Assembly: GCF_015706575.1 (NCBI RefSeq)
Contig: NW_024037055.1
Location: 12,810,262 to 12,874,261, forward strand
Direction: 5' to 3'
Length of the DNA stretch: 64,000 nt
From: Patiria miniata
Lineage: Eukaryota; Echinodermata; Asteroidea; Valvatida; Asterinidae
Shown: in pieces, positions 23,031 to 33,821 of the stretch
Position numbering within the stretch: position 1 is the first letter of the stretch
Layout of the letters: each line of letters starts with the position of its first letter
Made by a program: the position numbers and the translations under genes
The notes under the pieces: generated by a model
What the model was told of the DNA's origin: nothing
Database searches by the model: none
Seen by the model: the letters and a program-made list of their open reading frames with translations, nothing else

Positions 23031-23499
23031 TCAAGTGATCAACAAGATTCTCGGCCAGCCCGCTAAAGGTTGGAAAGTTTGTTCTTTTACCACATTTTAC
23101 CATTAATTATATATTTAAAGTGATGATTATGGTTGGATATAGCATCGTGACAATTTTGATTCTTTTTAAAGATACAATCATTGATTTTTTCAGAGTGTTT
23201 TTTTTGCCAAAAAAATGACCAACCCCAACTTCCGAAGTCAAGACAAGAGTGCGCTCGTAATCGTAAGTCGTACTGTAGGCGCCATGACCGCCCTGCAAAC
23301 AGCTGGCGCTGGGAAGAGTTGATGAGCTCGAGCTTCACAGAATCTTGTGAAGGAAGTTGGGATGGCATTCTGCAGTTGTTTAAGACAGCAATTGGCGGCC
23401 AATGCGCACAAATGCTATCCGAAAACTTTCTCTTGGAAATCTACAATCACTCTACATCTACGTGGATGACTCAGCAAAGCACATACAAACTTATCGCGG

Positions 23500-26400
23500 A
23501 AATTCACCTATGCAAATTGGGGTCAACACGCCCCTCATTATGACGTCAACGTTGAGTTCGTGCTTGCGCTCATGCCATCAATTTCAGCCCGACTCGCTTC
23601 AGTTTTATGAATGAAATCATTATGCATCGGAGAGTGCACATGCCAGAAATTTACAGTAGAAAAGCTCATGATATCTGCTTTCTTTTGCCGAAGAAAGCAT
23701 CAAAATCGATGAACTATTGCTTGAGTTTTGACAGTTGAAACATTTTTTAGCGGTTTTTTTTTAGGAACCAAAACTTCTTATTTTTCGAGGGAGTCCATCT
23801 TTTTAATCCTAAATTTCTTTCTTCTCGAATTTGGTTCGGGAAAACCGGAATTAGTTCCATATAGAACAGGTTTTCAGCTTTGATATGGTGTGGCACATGT
23901 GGGTGGCCGGTCTGATACGGCGATGGCCGCGAGCAATATGCATAAAAATTGCTCGCTAGAACTGCCCAAAATTGCGAATGATAGTGAAGTAATCACGTGA
24001 TATAAACACGTGCAACGTGCATGAGATATATATAGCTCAGTGGAAGACGGTTACGAAGATTAAAGGGATCCCGTTTGATTAAAGGGATCCCGTTTGATGA
24101 AATGTGTGTGTGTCTCTTTTTTTCTGTCCCTTTTACCCTGTATCCCGATGCAACGGGGTTGGGCGGTGGGTTGGGGTGGGGATGGCCCTCGGGTGGGGTG
24201 GGGGAGGCCTGCAGGTGGGGTGGAGGAGGGGGAGGGGGAGGGGGAGGAGATGGGGGGGGGGGGGGCGGGGGAACAAAGACACAGTGGGTGGAATATGCAC
24301 ATTCTTTGGTTGAATGGCCATTGCAAATATCCCAACACCTTGAGGGGCGGGGTGGGGTCCCCTGGGTGGGGGGAAAGGAACAGGAGGGGGATAATGAGAA
24401 CCAGGATAATGGAATATTTCCTGTCTTTCATTTCTTACACCTGCACCATATCAGGACCCCATGGAAGGGGAGTGCACATAAGGGGTTGCCGGTGGAGGGG
24501 GGGGGGGGGCGGGGGGGGGGGGGGGGGCGTGGGGGAGGATGCCTCATGAGTGTAAAGGGGGGCGGGGGTAGAGTACTCAAAACCAGGAAGCTTAAAATCC
24601 GGCGGGGGGGGGGGGGGGGGGGGGGGCTCAAAAGGAGGATGGTGGAATTTCACATTTCCTTTTCTTTTTTCGGTCCTTGCAACATATCCCGACCCTAGTG
24701 GGCGGTGGGTGGTGGGGGCCCCCACCAACACAGAAATCTTGATATGCAAATTAGGTAAACAGCGCCGCTCATTATAGCATCATCATGAAATTCTTGCTGA
24801 CGCGCATGCCATCTACTTCGGCCAATTTTCGGCCAGACTCCTTCAGTTTTATGAATAATATCACTGTAGGCCTACATCAGAGGATGCACCTGCCAGAAAT
24901 TTACATGCTGAAAGCAACAGAATGATGTCCGCTTCCTTTTGCCGAAGACAGCGTCAAAATTGTTAAATGAAAGGGTGAGTTTTGACGATTAAAATGTTGT
25001 TTTAGCATTTTCCTTTTTGGAACTCAAACTTCGTATTGTCCAAGGGAGTCCATCTTTTCAATCCTGTTTTTTTTCCTTCCAACATTTTGTTTGAGATCAA
25101 ATGAATTAATTCCGAGTAGTTGAGTTTTTTAGCTGGCGAATGGTGTGGCCTAAGTGGGTGGTCGGTTTAATAGTGCGATGGTCGCGAGCAAAATGCGTGG
25201 AAATTTATCACTGGAACTGCCAAAAATTGCGAATGATTTTCAATTGATCACGCCGGCTATATCCGGCCCGCCGGCACCGCGCGCGTTAAATAAAAACCCA
25301 AGATTAATAAAATAATCAAGATGTTTTGTTTTCTGATGAATGATGTGACTTTATTATTGGGAATACCCCTTTCTTTTTTCCGTTCCCCTGCCCTGGATAT
25401 CATATTCCGACCCTGGGGTGGGGTGATGGTGGGGGGGGGGGGGGGGCGGGGCGTGGTGTTCAAACCACGCCAAGAGGGTTGAAATGTGTTTTCCAACAAG
25501 TGAAGTTTGTCTTTTAATTTGGTGCAATTACGTTCCCGACCAGACTGTCTTTTTGTGCGATATCATGGGCCGGATGGGGGGGGGGGGGGTTGAGGCCGGG
25601 TAGGGGTTAGTGGGGGTGGGGCAGGGGATTTTCCAAAACAAAGAGGGTGGAATGTCCTTCATGTTCTTTTAGATATTAATCTTAAGACTTGCTACTCTTA
25701 GGGGGGAGAGAGGTGGAGGGGGTTGCATGAGTTGGGGAGGGGGTATAGAGTACTCTAAACCAGGAGGGTTGAATATCCCGGGGAGCCTCAGAAGGGGGGG
25801 GGGGGCCTGGAATTTCCCAATCTTTTGTTTTCATCATCATCATCATCATCATCATCATCGTCATCATCATCAGACGTCGTAGGCTACTGCCCGTTGACGC
25901 AACAACCGTCCACTTCTTCTGGGTTGTGTGACTGGTGAAGGGGTGATTTTCCTGTGGAGGGTCGCCGCAGTTAGTTTATCCACGCTGAGACCACTCCATC
26001 TGGTGAGGCCGTCGATCCAGCGGAGTTTGTTCCTTGCATTATATCCCGACCCTTGGGGCACAGGGTGGGGGCCCCGACAAACTATTCACAGAAACCTTCG
26101 TATGCAAATTAGGTGAATAGCTCCGCTCATGATGACGTCATTGTCAAGTTCTTGCTTTATTATGCGCATGACATCGTCTTCGGCCAATTTCACTGGGAGT
26201 CCATCTCTTCAATCCTATGTTTCTTCTTTCCAACATTTGGTTCGAATTCAAATGAATTTATTCCGAATAGTTGAGGTTTTCAGCTGTCGAATGATGTGCC
26301 ACATGTGGGTGGTCGGTTTGATAGTGCGATGGTCGCGAGCAATATGCATTGGCATTTTTCGATGGAACATCAGCCAAAAATATTTCAAATGATTTTCAAT

Positions 26401-27500
26401 TGATCACGCCATCACCGCTTGCGTTCTAATAAAAAAACCAAGATTAATCTAAAAAGCAAGATGTTTTGTTTTCTGATGAATGATGCACCTTTATTATATT
26501 ATTGGGAATAGGCCTACCCCTTTCATTTTTCATTTCCCCTGTCCTGGATATCATATTCAGACCCCCGGGGTGGGGCGGGGGGGGGGGGGGCGGGGTGTGC
26601 GGTTCAAGCCATGCCAAGAAAGCTGAAATTTGTTTTCCAACAGTGATTTTTGTCTTTTTACGGTGGTGCAATTACGTTCCCGACCAGACTTTCTTTTTTA
26701 CTGCGAGATGGGACTGGGTTGGGGTGGGGGTGGGGTTGAGGCCGGGTAGGGGTTGGTGGGGGGTCAGGGGATTTTCTTCCAGTGATTCTCAGTTCCAGAT
26801 CTGCATGCCCCGTGGGTGGGTGTGGGAGTGGGCAGGGCTTGTGGATCATTACCAAACAGAGGATTGCATATTCTTCAAGTGATTATTTTCAGACCTGCAT
26901 GCCCGTGGGTGGAGGGGGGGGGGGACGGGTTGGATTTCCCCAAACAAAGAGGATGGAATATTATTCCTGTTCTTCCAGCGATTAATCTTAAGACGTGCTG
27001 CTCTGGGGGGGGGGGGGGGAGAGAGAGAGGTGGAGGGGTTAGAGTACTCCAAACCAGGAGGGTTGAATATCCCCGGAGGAGCCGCAGATGGGGAGGGCCT
27101 GGAATTTCTCAATCTTCTTTTGATTTGGTCCTTGCATTATATCCCGACCCTTGGGGCAGAGGGTGGGGGCCACGACAAACTATTCACAAAAACCTTCGTA
27201 TGCAAATTTGGTTAACAGCACCGAATTTTATGACGCGATCGTCAAATTATTGCTTTAATATACGCGCATGACATCGTCTTCGATCAATTTCGGCCACACT
27301 CGCTAGGAGTCCATCGCTTCAATACCATTTGTCTTCTTTCCAATATTTGGTTCAAATTCAAATGAATTCATTTCGAATAGTTGAGGATTTTAGCTGTCGA
27401 ATGGTGTGCCACATGTGGTTGTTCGGTTTGATTGTACGATGGTCGCGAGCAATATGCATGGAATTTTTCAAAGGAACTGCCAAAACTTGCGAATGATCAG
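23500..27500. repeat. Higher-order repeat: four diverged copies separated by G-run modules
   Basis: Blocks at about 23500-24000, 24735-25270, 26090-26420 and 27190-27500 share TATGCAAATT, GCGCATG.CATC, TTCGGCCAATTT, GGGAGTCCATC, TTTCTTCTTTCCAACATTTG and GATGGTCGCGAGCAA.ATGC. Between them lie ~100-150-bp modules of the form AAAGAGGGTGGAATATT...GGGGG(10-20)...ATCCCGACCC. Long Gly- or Pro-rich frames here come from the G/C runs and are not genes. Confidence 0.8.
25831..25872. repeat. (ATC)n microsatellite
   Basis: About 14 trinucleotide units CATCATCAT..., one interrupted by CGT. Confidence 0.95.
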
Positions 27501-27539
27501 TATACACGTATACCTGTACGTACGTGCAGCAGAGCGCAG

Positions 27540-27682
27540 GGGATCTACCCGATGTTCCCCAACACCGATGTTCCCAACTACCGATGTTCCCCCAAATCCA
27601 TAGGATTAGAGTTAGGGTTATATTGGTAAGGATTTCGGGGAACATCGGTATTGGGGAACATCGGTATTGGGGAACATAGATA
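27540..27682. repeat. Inverted GATGTTCCC repeats enclosing TTAGGGTTA
   Basis: The left arm has three CCGATGTTCCC units; the right arm has GGGGAACATCGGTATTGGGG twice; between them is GATTAGAGTTAGGGTTATAT, a telomere-like stretch. Similar layout to 29678-29825. Confidence 0.7.
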
Positions 27683-27965
27683 TGCACCCGTGCAGGAGCT
27701 ATGGAAGAAGCGTTACAAAGCAAGGATTCCGTTTGTTAATGCCCTTTTTTTCGTCCCGTACTATCCCAAAGCGACGGGACGGGGTTGAGTGGGTGGGGTG
27801 GGGGAGGCCCGCGGGTTGGAGTGCGGGTTGGAAGAGTAGGGAGGTTGGGGCGGTGCACCGGGAATCACATTTTTTTATTGACCCTTTTGGCCTTGCCCAT
27901 TTTCCCGACCCCTTGGGGCGGGGCGGGGATAAAATTTCTTTTTTCCGTGCACCATTATCCAGACC

Positions 27966-28818
27966 CAGTGGCGTAGCCACCGGGGGGCGTGGAGGGGGGG
28001 CGACCGCCCCCCATGAAACCTTGTCGCCCCCCCCCCCCCCACTGAGATTTTGAGTTTCTAAAAAAATTATCATTGATCTACATGATGCCATGGGCCCTAT
28101 TATGTACTTCAATGTATCTTTTGCTTAGAAAATATTGGTTAAAGTGGTCAGAAATTGCCTCAGATAGCACCACAGAGCATTTAGAATCCAAAATTTTTCG
28201 GGGCCCTTAAGTGGGCCCCGAACCCCACGCCTATAGCTCAGAATTCTGGTAGCTGATTCAATTACTCCAACCTCGAAAACAATGTTCACAAAATTTTCTT
28301 ATGCCTTTAGCTGAGAAAACCTCGAAAATTATGTTTAAATTATTATCTTTTGTGCTAAAATAATTATTGGTTAAAGTGGTAAGAAATTGCCTCAGATCAC
28401 ACCACAGAGCATCGAAAATCCAATTTTTTCGGGGCCCTTAAGCGGGCCCCGAACCCCACGCCAATAGCTCAGAATACCGATAGCTGATTCAATGTCTCCT
28501 ACCTCGAAAACGATGTTCAAATAATTATCTTTTGCCAAGAAAATATTAGTTAAAGCATGGAGGAAAGTCGTAAGAAATTGCTTCAAATCACACCACAGAA
28601 CATCTAGAATCCAATTTTTTTCGGGGCCCTTAAGCGGGCCCCGAACCCCACGCCGTAAGGGCTTCGCGCTTGCATCAGTTATGATCAAGGTATGTCCCCC
28701 CCCCACTTTTGAGAAGCGATTGACGCCCCTGCTTGACGCCCCCCCCCCCATGAAATGTTCCAGCCCCCCCCCCAGCGCCCCCCCCCCCCCCCACTGAAAA
28801 ATTCCTGGCTGCGCTATG
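27966..28818. mobile_element. hAT-like element with three internal GGGCCC modules
   Basis: Imperfect ends CAGTGGCGTAGCC and GGCTGCGCTATG. The interior has three direct copies of a ~110-bp module (around 28130-28232, 28365-28462, 28555-28655) with AGAAATTGC.TCA, CACCACAGA.CAT and GGGGCCCTTAAGCGGGCCCC. No target duplication was found, so boundaries are approximate. Confidence 0.6.
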
Positions 28819-29142
28819 CCCCGGGGAAAGGGGCGTTAGGGGCGGGGGAGGGGCGAATGGGGATGGGGGCAAATGGGGGATGGGGGCCGCGTCCCCACTT
28901 CTAGGGGGGGGGGGGGGGGGAGAGTTGGAGTACTCCGAATCAGGAGGTTGGAATATCCGATGTTCTTTTTTATTCACCCCTTGCGCTGTCCCCTGGGGCG
29001 GGATTGAATATTCCATGGGGTGAAAATATCCTATTTTCATGCAATGATGTGTTTTTTTTTTTGGGGGGGGGGCTTTATACGAACATATAAAAAAATGCAA
29101 ATTGCAAAAACGAATATCTCATATCTCTTTTGTGAAAATGTT

Positions 29143-29160
29143 GTGGCTCTGAAAAGAGCC
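29143..29160 (-). terminator. Histone mRNA 3' stem-loop
   Basis: The minus-strand GGCTCTTTTCAGAGCC is a perfect 6-bp stem with a 4-nt TTTC loop and AC 3' to it, as recognised by stem-loop binding protein in animal histone pre-mRNAs. It lies just after the degraded H1 tail and has no substitutions against the usual consensus. Confidence 0.85.
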
Positions 29161-29590
29161 GTTTTGGTTTTTAGTTTGTTGATTCGATGATTTCTTCAAA
29201 GGCTTGGCCGACAATTTCTTCTGCTTGCTCGATGTGTTCTTGCTGCATGGCTGGCTTCTTGGCTGGCTTCTTGGCTGGCTTGAGCTTGGTTGACTTGGCT
29301 GGCATGGCTTGGTGGAGGATTTCTTGACAGATGTATATTTGACTTGGAGGGCGTTTTCCTGGCAGCTTTCTTGGGTGGCTTCTTCGGCGCGGGTTTCTTG
29401 ACTTTCTTCACCATTTTGGCTTTCTTGGCTTTTCTGCAATCTTGGCTTTCATTTCCCGTTCCTTCTTGGCCTTGATTCTCTCCTTCTCCTTAGCTGCCTT
29501 AGCCTTGGCCGGCAGCCTTCTCTTTCTCCTTGGTGGTGTCAAGCTTGAACGGTACCAGCGGCTCCCTTACCTGCCATCCGAGTGAGCCTC
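29143..29590 (-). pseudogene. Histone H1 pseudogene with intact 3' stem-loop
   Basis: On the minus strand a Lys/Ala/Pro-rich sequence reads, across three frames, VPFKLDTTKEKEKAA, then KAAKEKERIKAKKEREMKAK, then KPAPKKPPKKAARKTPSK. This is the end of the globular domain plus the C-terminal tail of a linker histone. The segment is 5'-truncated: most of the globular domain is missing near 29590. At least two frameshifts break it. It ends with GGCTCTTTTCAGAGCC followed by AC (29160 to 29143), the canonical replication-dependent histone mRNA stem-loop, then a purine-rich CAAAAGAGAT that could be the downstream element. A gene remnant or a gene-derived genomic copy; not a functional H1. Confidence 0.82.
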
Positions 29591-29677
29591 CAACATCATT
29601 AATTCATGTTTTATTATTTAAAAGTTTACTCTAGTATGGCTTACACAGAAATTCTTAGGGTGGATTATCGGTGACTG

Positions 29678-29825
29678 TGATATGTTCCGACACCCCTATG
29701 TTCTGACAACCTAGATTGTGTTACTCCCGGTTAGGGTTAGGGTTAGGGTTAGGGTTAAGGTTAGGAATAGGAATATGTGCAGTCGGAACATAGGGGTGTC
29801 GGAACATAGAGGTGTAACCGGATTA
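29678..29825. repeat. Inverted repeat around telomeric (TTAGGG)n
   Basis: Left arm GACACCCCTATGTTCTGACA, right arm CGGAACATAGGGGTGTCGGA, enclosing about five TTAGGG units (29731-29766). An internal telomere-like tract inside a hairpin element. Confidence 0.75.
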
Positions 29826-32200
29826 TCTGGATCCGCACGTCCGTACCCCCGTGGGCATACCAAACACCTCCCTTATACATTCTATAGGCATGCAAAAAGA
29901 AAACATATCTTTTTTCGCCTCTTTGGCCGACGTTCTGACTTGGTGGGTCCTTTTTCCGCAAGTTCAGAATATTTTCTCTAAAAATTGGAGCAAACTACAT
30001 GTATTTGAAATGCCTTCCTTTGTCAGAAACCAACAAAATAGAAACTGCATTCTCATGTTTAGGCGATACACAATAACATCAGAGGAGAATAACAACTGAA
30101 GAACTGCTCGCTCACAAGATGCCTTTGATCACTAGTTCTCCATAATTATTTAGAGTATTTTGTATTCGGAGTATTCATCATTTTCCATCGTTTCCAATGA
30201 CCTTTCAATAACATTGAACTTAAAGGAATATCTTAAGGGCTCTGCTAAGCCTCATAGGTCAGACGCATATAGGCCCCAAGTTCGGCAAAATCTTATATAA
30301 GGCCCATAACTTGAGCCTTATATTAGGCGGGGGCGCGTGGCGGGGGTCCGGGTTTATCATCGGAGGAGTCGGACTTCCGATATATGGCCCCAACCTTGAT
30401 AGTATAGCCTCCCATGCAGCTACGGAACAACTCGAAATTTCGGTTAATCAGGGTATAGGCTATATATATTGTTTTATTTCGTAGTACTCAGTGCAGTTTT
30501 CTTTGACCACGGAGGGATGGTTTGAATTTCAAGTTTTGAGTTATCAGTGTTGACTTTATCGAGATTTCGCTTATTCCAATTTGTCAGTGTTTTCACGAAG
30601 AGGTGAATTTGCCGCAATAGGTGTTAGGGTCTAATGGTTAGGGTGAGGTTTGGGGAACAGGTATAACATAATGCACCCGTTGAACTTGCAGTGGTTGTCA
30701 GAAAAGGGGTTTAAGTTGGTCACGATTTGGAATAAACATTTCGCCTACTACTGACTAATTTTTGAAACACAGATGAAACTTCAAAGATGTACCAATTACA
30801 GAATAATGGAACAACAATTGTGAGGTACCGGTATCGAAACTAATCCCCATAGATGTTTGTCTAGTCGTGAAAACTGAATCCCACTCACTTGTTGTTTTGG
30901 CAAATTGCCGATACCCATTCCCCCCTTTGCACGAATTTGTCTCTTCGTGAAAAATCAAAAGACATTCGGGTGAAGTTTTCTCAACATTGATTGTTATGAT
31001 TTCGTTGATTTTATCTGATTTTGACCCAGACTTCTTTCCAAAAAATGTTCGTTGCGTGCATTTACCAATTTCAGCCGGAACAAGAATTTTGAAAAAAGGT
31101 ATGATTTTTGGACTGATAATTTAGTCCCTCCGTGGAAACGCTGAAAACTTCTTGCAATTTGATTCAAAAATTTCAAAACTATTTTTTTTAAAGACTTGTC
31201 ATGCTTACTGGTTACTGCTTACTTACTTTGATTCGATTTTTAAAGAACAAGTTTTTGATGATAAGCTGGAATGTTTGTTTTGCGTCTGTTCTTTGACGAC
31301 TCTTTGGAATTGCCCCCATGATCTACCCCTTTCGTGAAGTTGGCATCAAGTGTATTTCCTTTTATTTTCATGCCGTTGTTGTTATAACTTCTCGACATTA
31401 TTGACAAGTGGTGAACAAGTTCATATTCGTATTTTTATTAGTCATCTAAGTTAAAAACAAACACATTCTTGTCCTGGCGTAAAATCAAAGAGTAAAAACA
31501 GTAAAAACAGCATGCAAGAACTGACAACAGTATAACTTACATTTAAATTAACCTATGAATAAAATATGCCTGTAAAAACATAATAATTTTTAAAATGATA
31601 ACATAAAGACTGACAGCAAAAAGACCCGATGCTTATCCGCCCTGGGCTAGCACTATGACAAAGAAATATAACTTTAAAAATATGCCGGGGAAAAAAGGAA
31701 AAAAAAATTAAAATGATTTTTTTCCATCGTCGTAAAAACCACAGGTGCAGATTTTGAAAAGTTATTAAACTTAAATACGATACTGTGTTTTCCAGTGGCT
31801 AATTCACAACAAATGATGTAGGAATCTAAACGGTCTTTCATCATTGCTGTATTATTATGTAACTTTGAATATTCATGTAATCCCATTGCATTTTGGTCAA
31901 AAATAAAGTGAAGATTCAAGTCAAAGTCAAACTACGATTTTAAAAAATTGACTTGAACTTGAAGCTCGCCGATCCCCTGGATCATCCAATACATGTACAT
32001 ACACGTATACGCATTTGTATGCAGCATGTATGCATAGTGCCTGGCCGTGGCGTGGGAACGTATCAGATTACATATCGGCCGACCGCAATATCGATCGGTT
32101 CAAAAATAGATGGTCCGCGCGGGAATTGACCTGGATTGACCCGCAAACGTTCGGGTTGTCCATGACGTAGGCAAGTCACCGACATATTTTTCTAAAAATG
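29826..32200. other. No recognisable gene
   Basis: Low-copy-looking AT-rich DNA with no recognised domain. A TTAGGGT-like fragment with GGGGAACA lies near 30625-30660 and may be a degraded relative of the inverted telomere-like elements. Confidence 0.35.
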
Positions 32201-32276
32201 ACTGCAAGTGCGCAGGCGTGCAAATTCCCGCACGATGCATAGGCCAAGTTCGTATGTGCAAAGTCCACTTCTGGAT

Positions 32277-32443
32277 GTTAACGCTAAGGTGAAGTTTAAG
32301 GTGCATGTGAAGCAGGGGGAAGTTTGTGCAGAAGAAAAGGGAAAAGTTCCATACTCAGACGTCAATTTATCTGCTGCCAAACAAATTAATTGTCACCTCA
32401 CCTTGTCATTTGAACCAAGAGAAATCCAGGAAGCTGTGTTAAG
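32277..32443 (+). other. Possible exon of unknown function
   Basis: An open plus-strand frame reads D-V-N-A-K-V-K-F-K-V-H-V-K-Q-G-E-V-C and ends beside a possible donor (TTAAG|GTGAAA). Composition is protein-like, with balanced charge and few low-complexity runs, but I do not recognise a family and see no partner exon. Could be chance. Confidence 0.18.
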
Positions 32444-32711
32444 GTGAAAAATTTTTACTCATAATGTGTTTTTAGAGCACATTTTGGATGCATACGTCGT
32501 GCAGAACTAACTTGAAGCAGCCATTCAAAACTGATTGTAGTGGCTGAAAGACAGCGGTACGTTATACACGTGACATCAACAACCATGACGTCGCATGAGC
32601 CTGCCAATGATAGTGCAATACGTCATTATGAATATTTATTTTCTCATGAATATTTAGTTTATTTCAATGGATACTTCAAATACGTCCAAAGATTGATTAT
32701 TGCAACAGCGA

Positions 32712-32795
32712 TCGTGCGCGGCCTAGCGGTTAAGAGTCTCGTGTATCAAGCAAGCGTCAGAGGTTCGAATCCCGATGAAGTAACTGACTGATTAA
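32712..32795 (+). repeat. tRNA-derived SINE head
   Basis: An A-box-like GCCTAGCGGTTAAGAG, then 39 nt later a B-box GGTTCGAATCC, then GTAACTGACTGATTAATAAA. Matches the spacing of a pol III tRNA promoter, but no full cloverleaf is possible. Confidence 0.55.
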
Positions 32796-33469
32796 TAAAT
32801 AGAAATTAAGGAAAGGAGAGGGTGAGAGTAGAGGAGGGAAAGTGGAGGAATAACCATAAAAGATGTAACTTTTGGCACTAGAAAATTAATTGAAAAAAGT
32901 GACGTCCGAGTACAGAATTTTTTCCCAGAATAGTTGTATTCTGTGTACCACATTGGCACGAAACCCAATCTGCCCACGCGTACAGAGTATGGTGAACACG
33001 CGGTATATCAATACGTGCATACAATGTATAGTGCGCGGTTACCAGCATGACCAACACTACTCACTAGCGCTGCATGATACCAATGACTGCCTGTGGCCGT
33101 TTTTCCAAACACTATCTTAAATTCTGGTTAGTGCTTCAGAATAATGAATAATGAATGATAAAAATAGTTCTCATTGTTTTTCAAAAACAGCAGGACGGTA
33201 TTCTTTGACTTTCATTCCCTCGGCCTTATGAATGTCGTGAATATTTTAAAAAGCAATGAATCATTGCTCAGTCTTTACTTAATGGCTGTTTAAAACTGTG
33301 CAGAGTTGTGGCCGTGATGACTTGCAGGTCACAGGTCACGCAAAATCTATCCAATCAGAGCGTGAATTCATCAGCCCTTCCCTGAGCGTCCTGTTTGCTG
33401 GGTACTTCTAGAATTAGAAGGCTATTCTCTCCGTCTAGTTTTAGTGAAATGTCCAGATTCGTTTGGACA

Positions 33470-33700
33470 CGTTTGCGACGAAAATTAGACATCTGAAAAA
33501 GGCAGCACTTCTGATTAGCCTGAGGGGGTGAATATGCTTCTAAAGCAAAAATACACTACAAATAAGCCTAAATGTGAAAATCAAAATTTGACAGTGTTTG
33601 ACATGTTTCTGTACATGGTGGAAGTGTGGCCTTTTACGGAGGTAGTCCAGTAAATTTGCCACATTTATGGGGCTATGTACACGACTGCTGAAGTGGCGCG
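33470..33700 (+). repeat. Dispersed repeat, inverted partner at 41530-41760
   Basis: Shares TAGACATCTGA, ACTACAAA, GACGGAGGTAGTCCA-like and GCCACATTTATGGGGCTA with the reverse complement of 41530-41760, 8 kb away. Two dispersed copies, or the ends of one very large element. Confidence 0.6.
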
Positions 33701-33821
33701 CATGGCATCCGAATACTACATTCTTTCCCCAGATTCATGCACAGCATTCACCACTATGGTGCTCCATAACGGACATCAAATAAAACAAAATGTTAATCGC
33801 GAGAGAAATATTGTAATTTAG

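Noticed and set aside
24075..24698. Gly-rich frame of 207 codons and nearby Pro-rich minus frames
   Set aside because: They come from long G/C runs in the higher-order repeat and have no other sequence support.
29196..29439. Lys/Gln/Ser-rich minus-strand frames as separate small proteins
   Set aside because: They are adjacent frames of one broken histone H1 tail.
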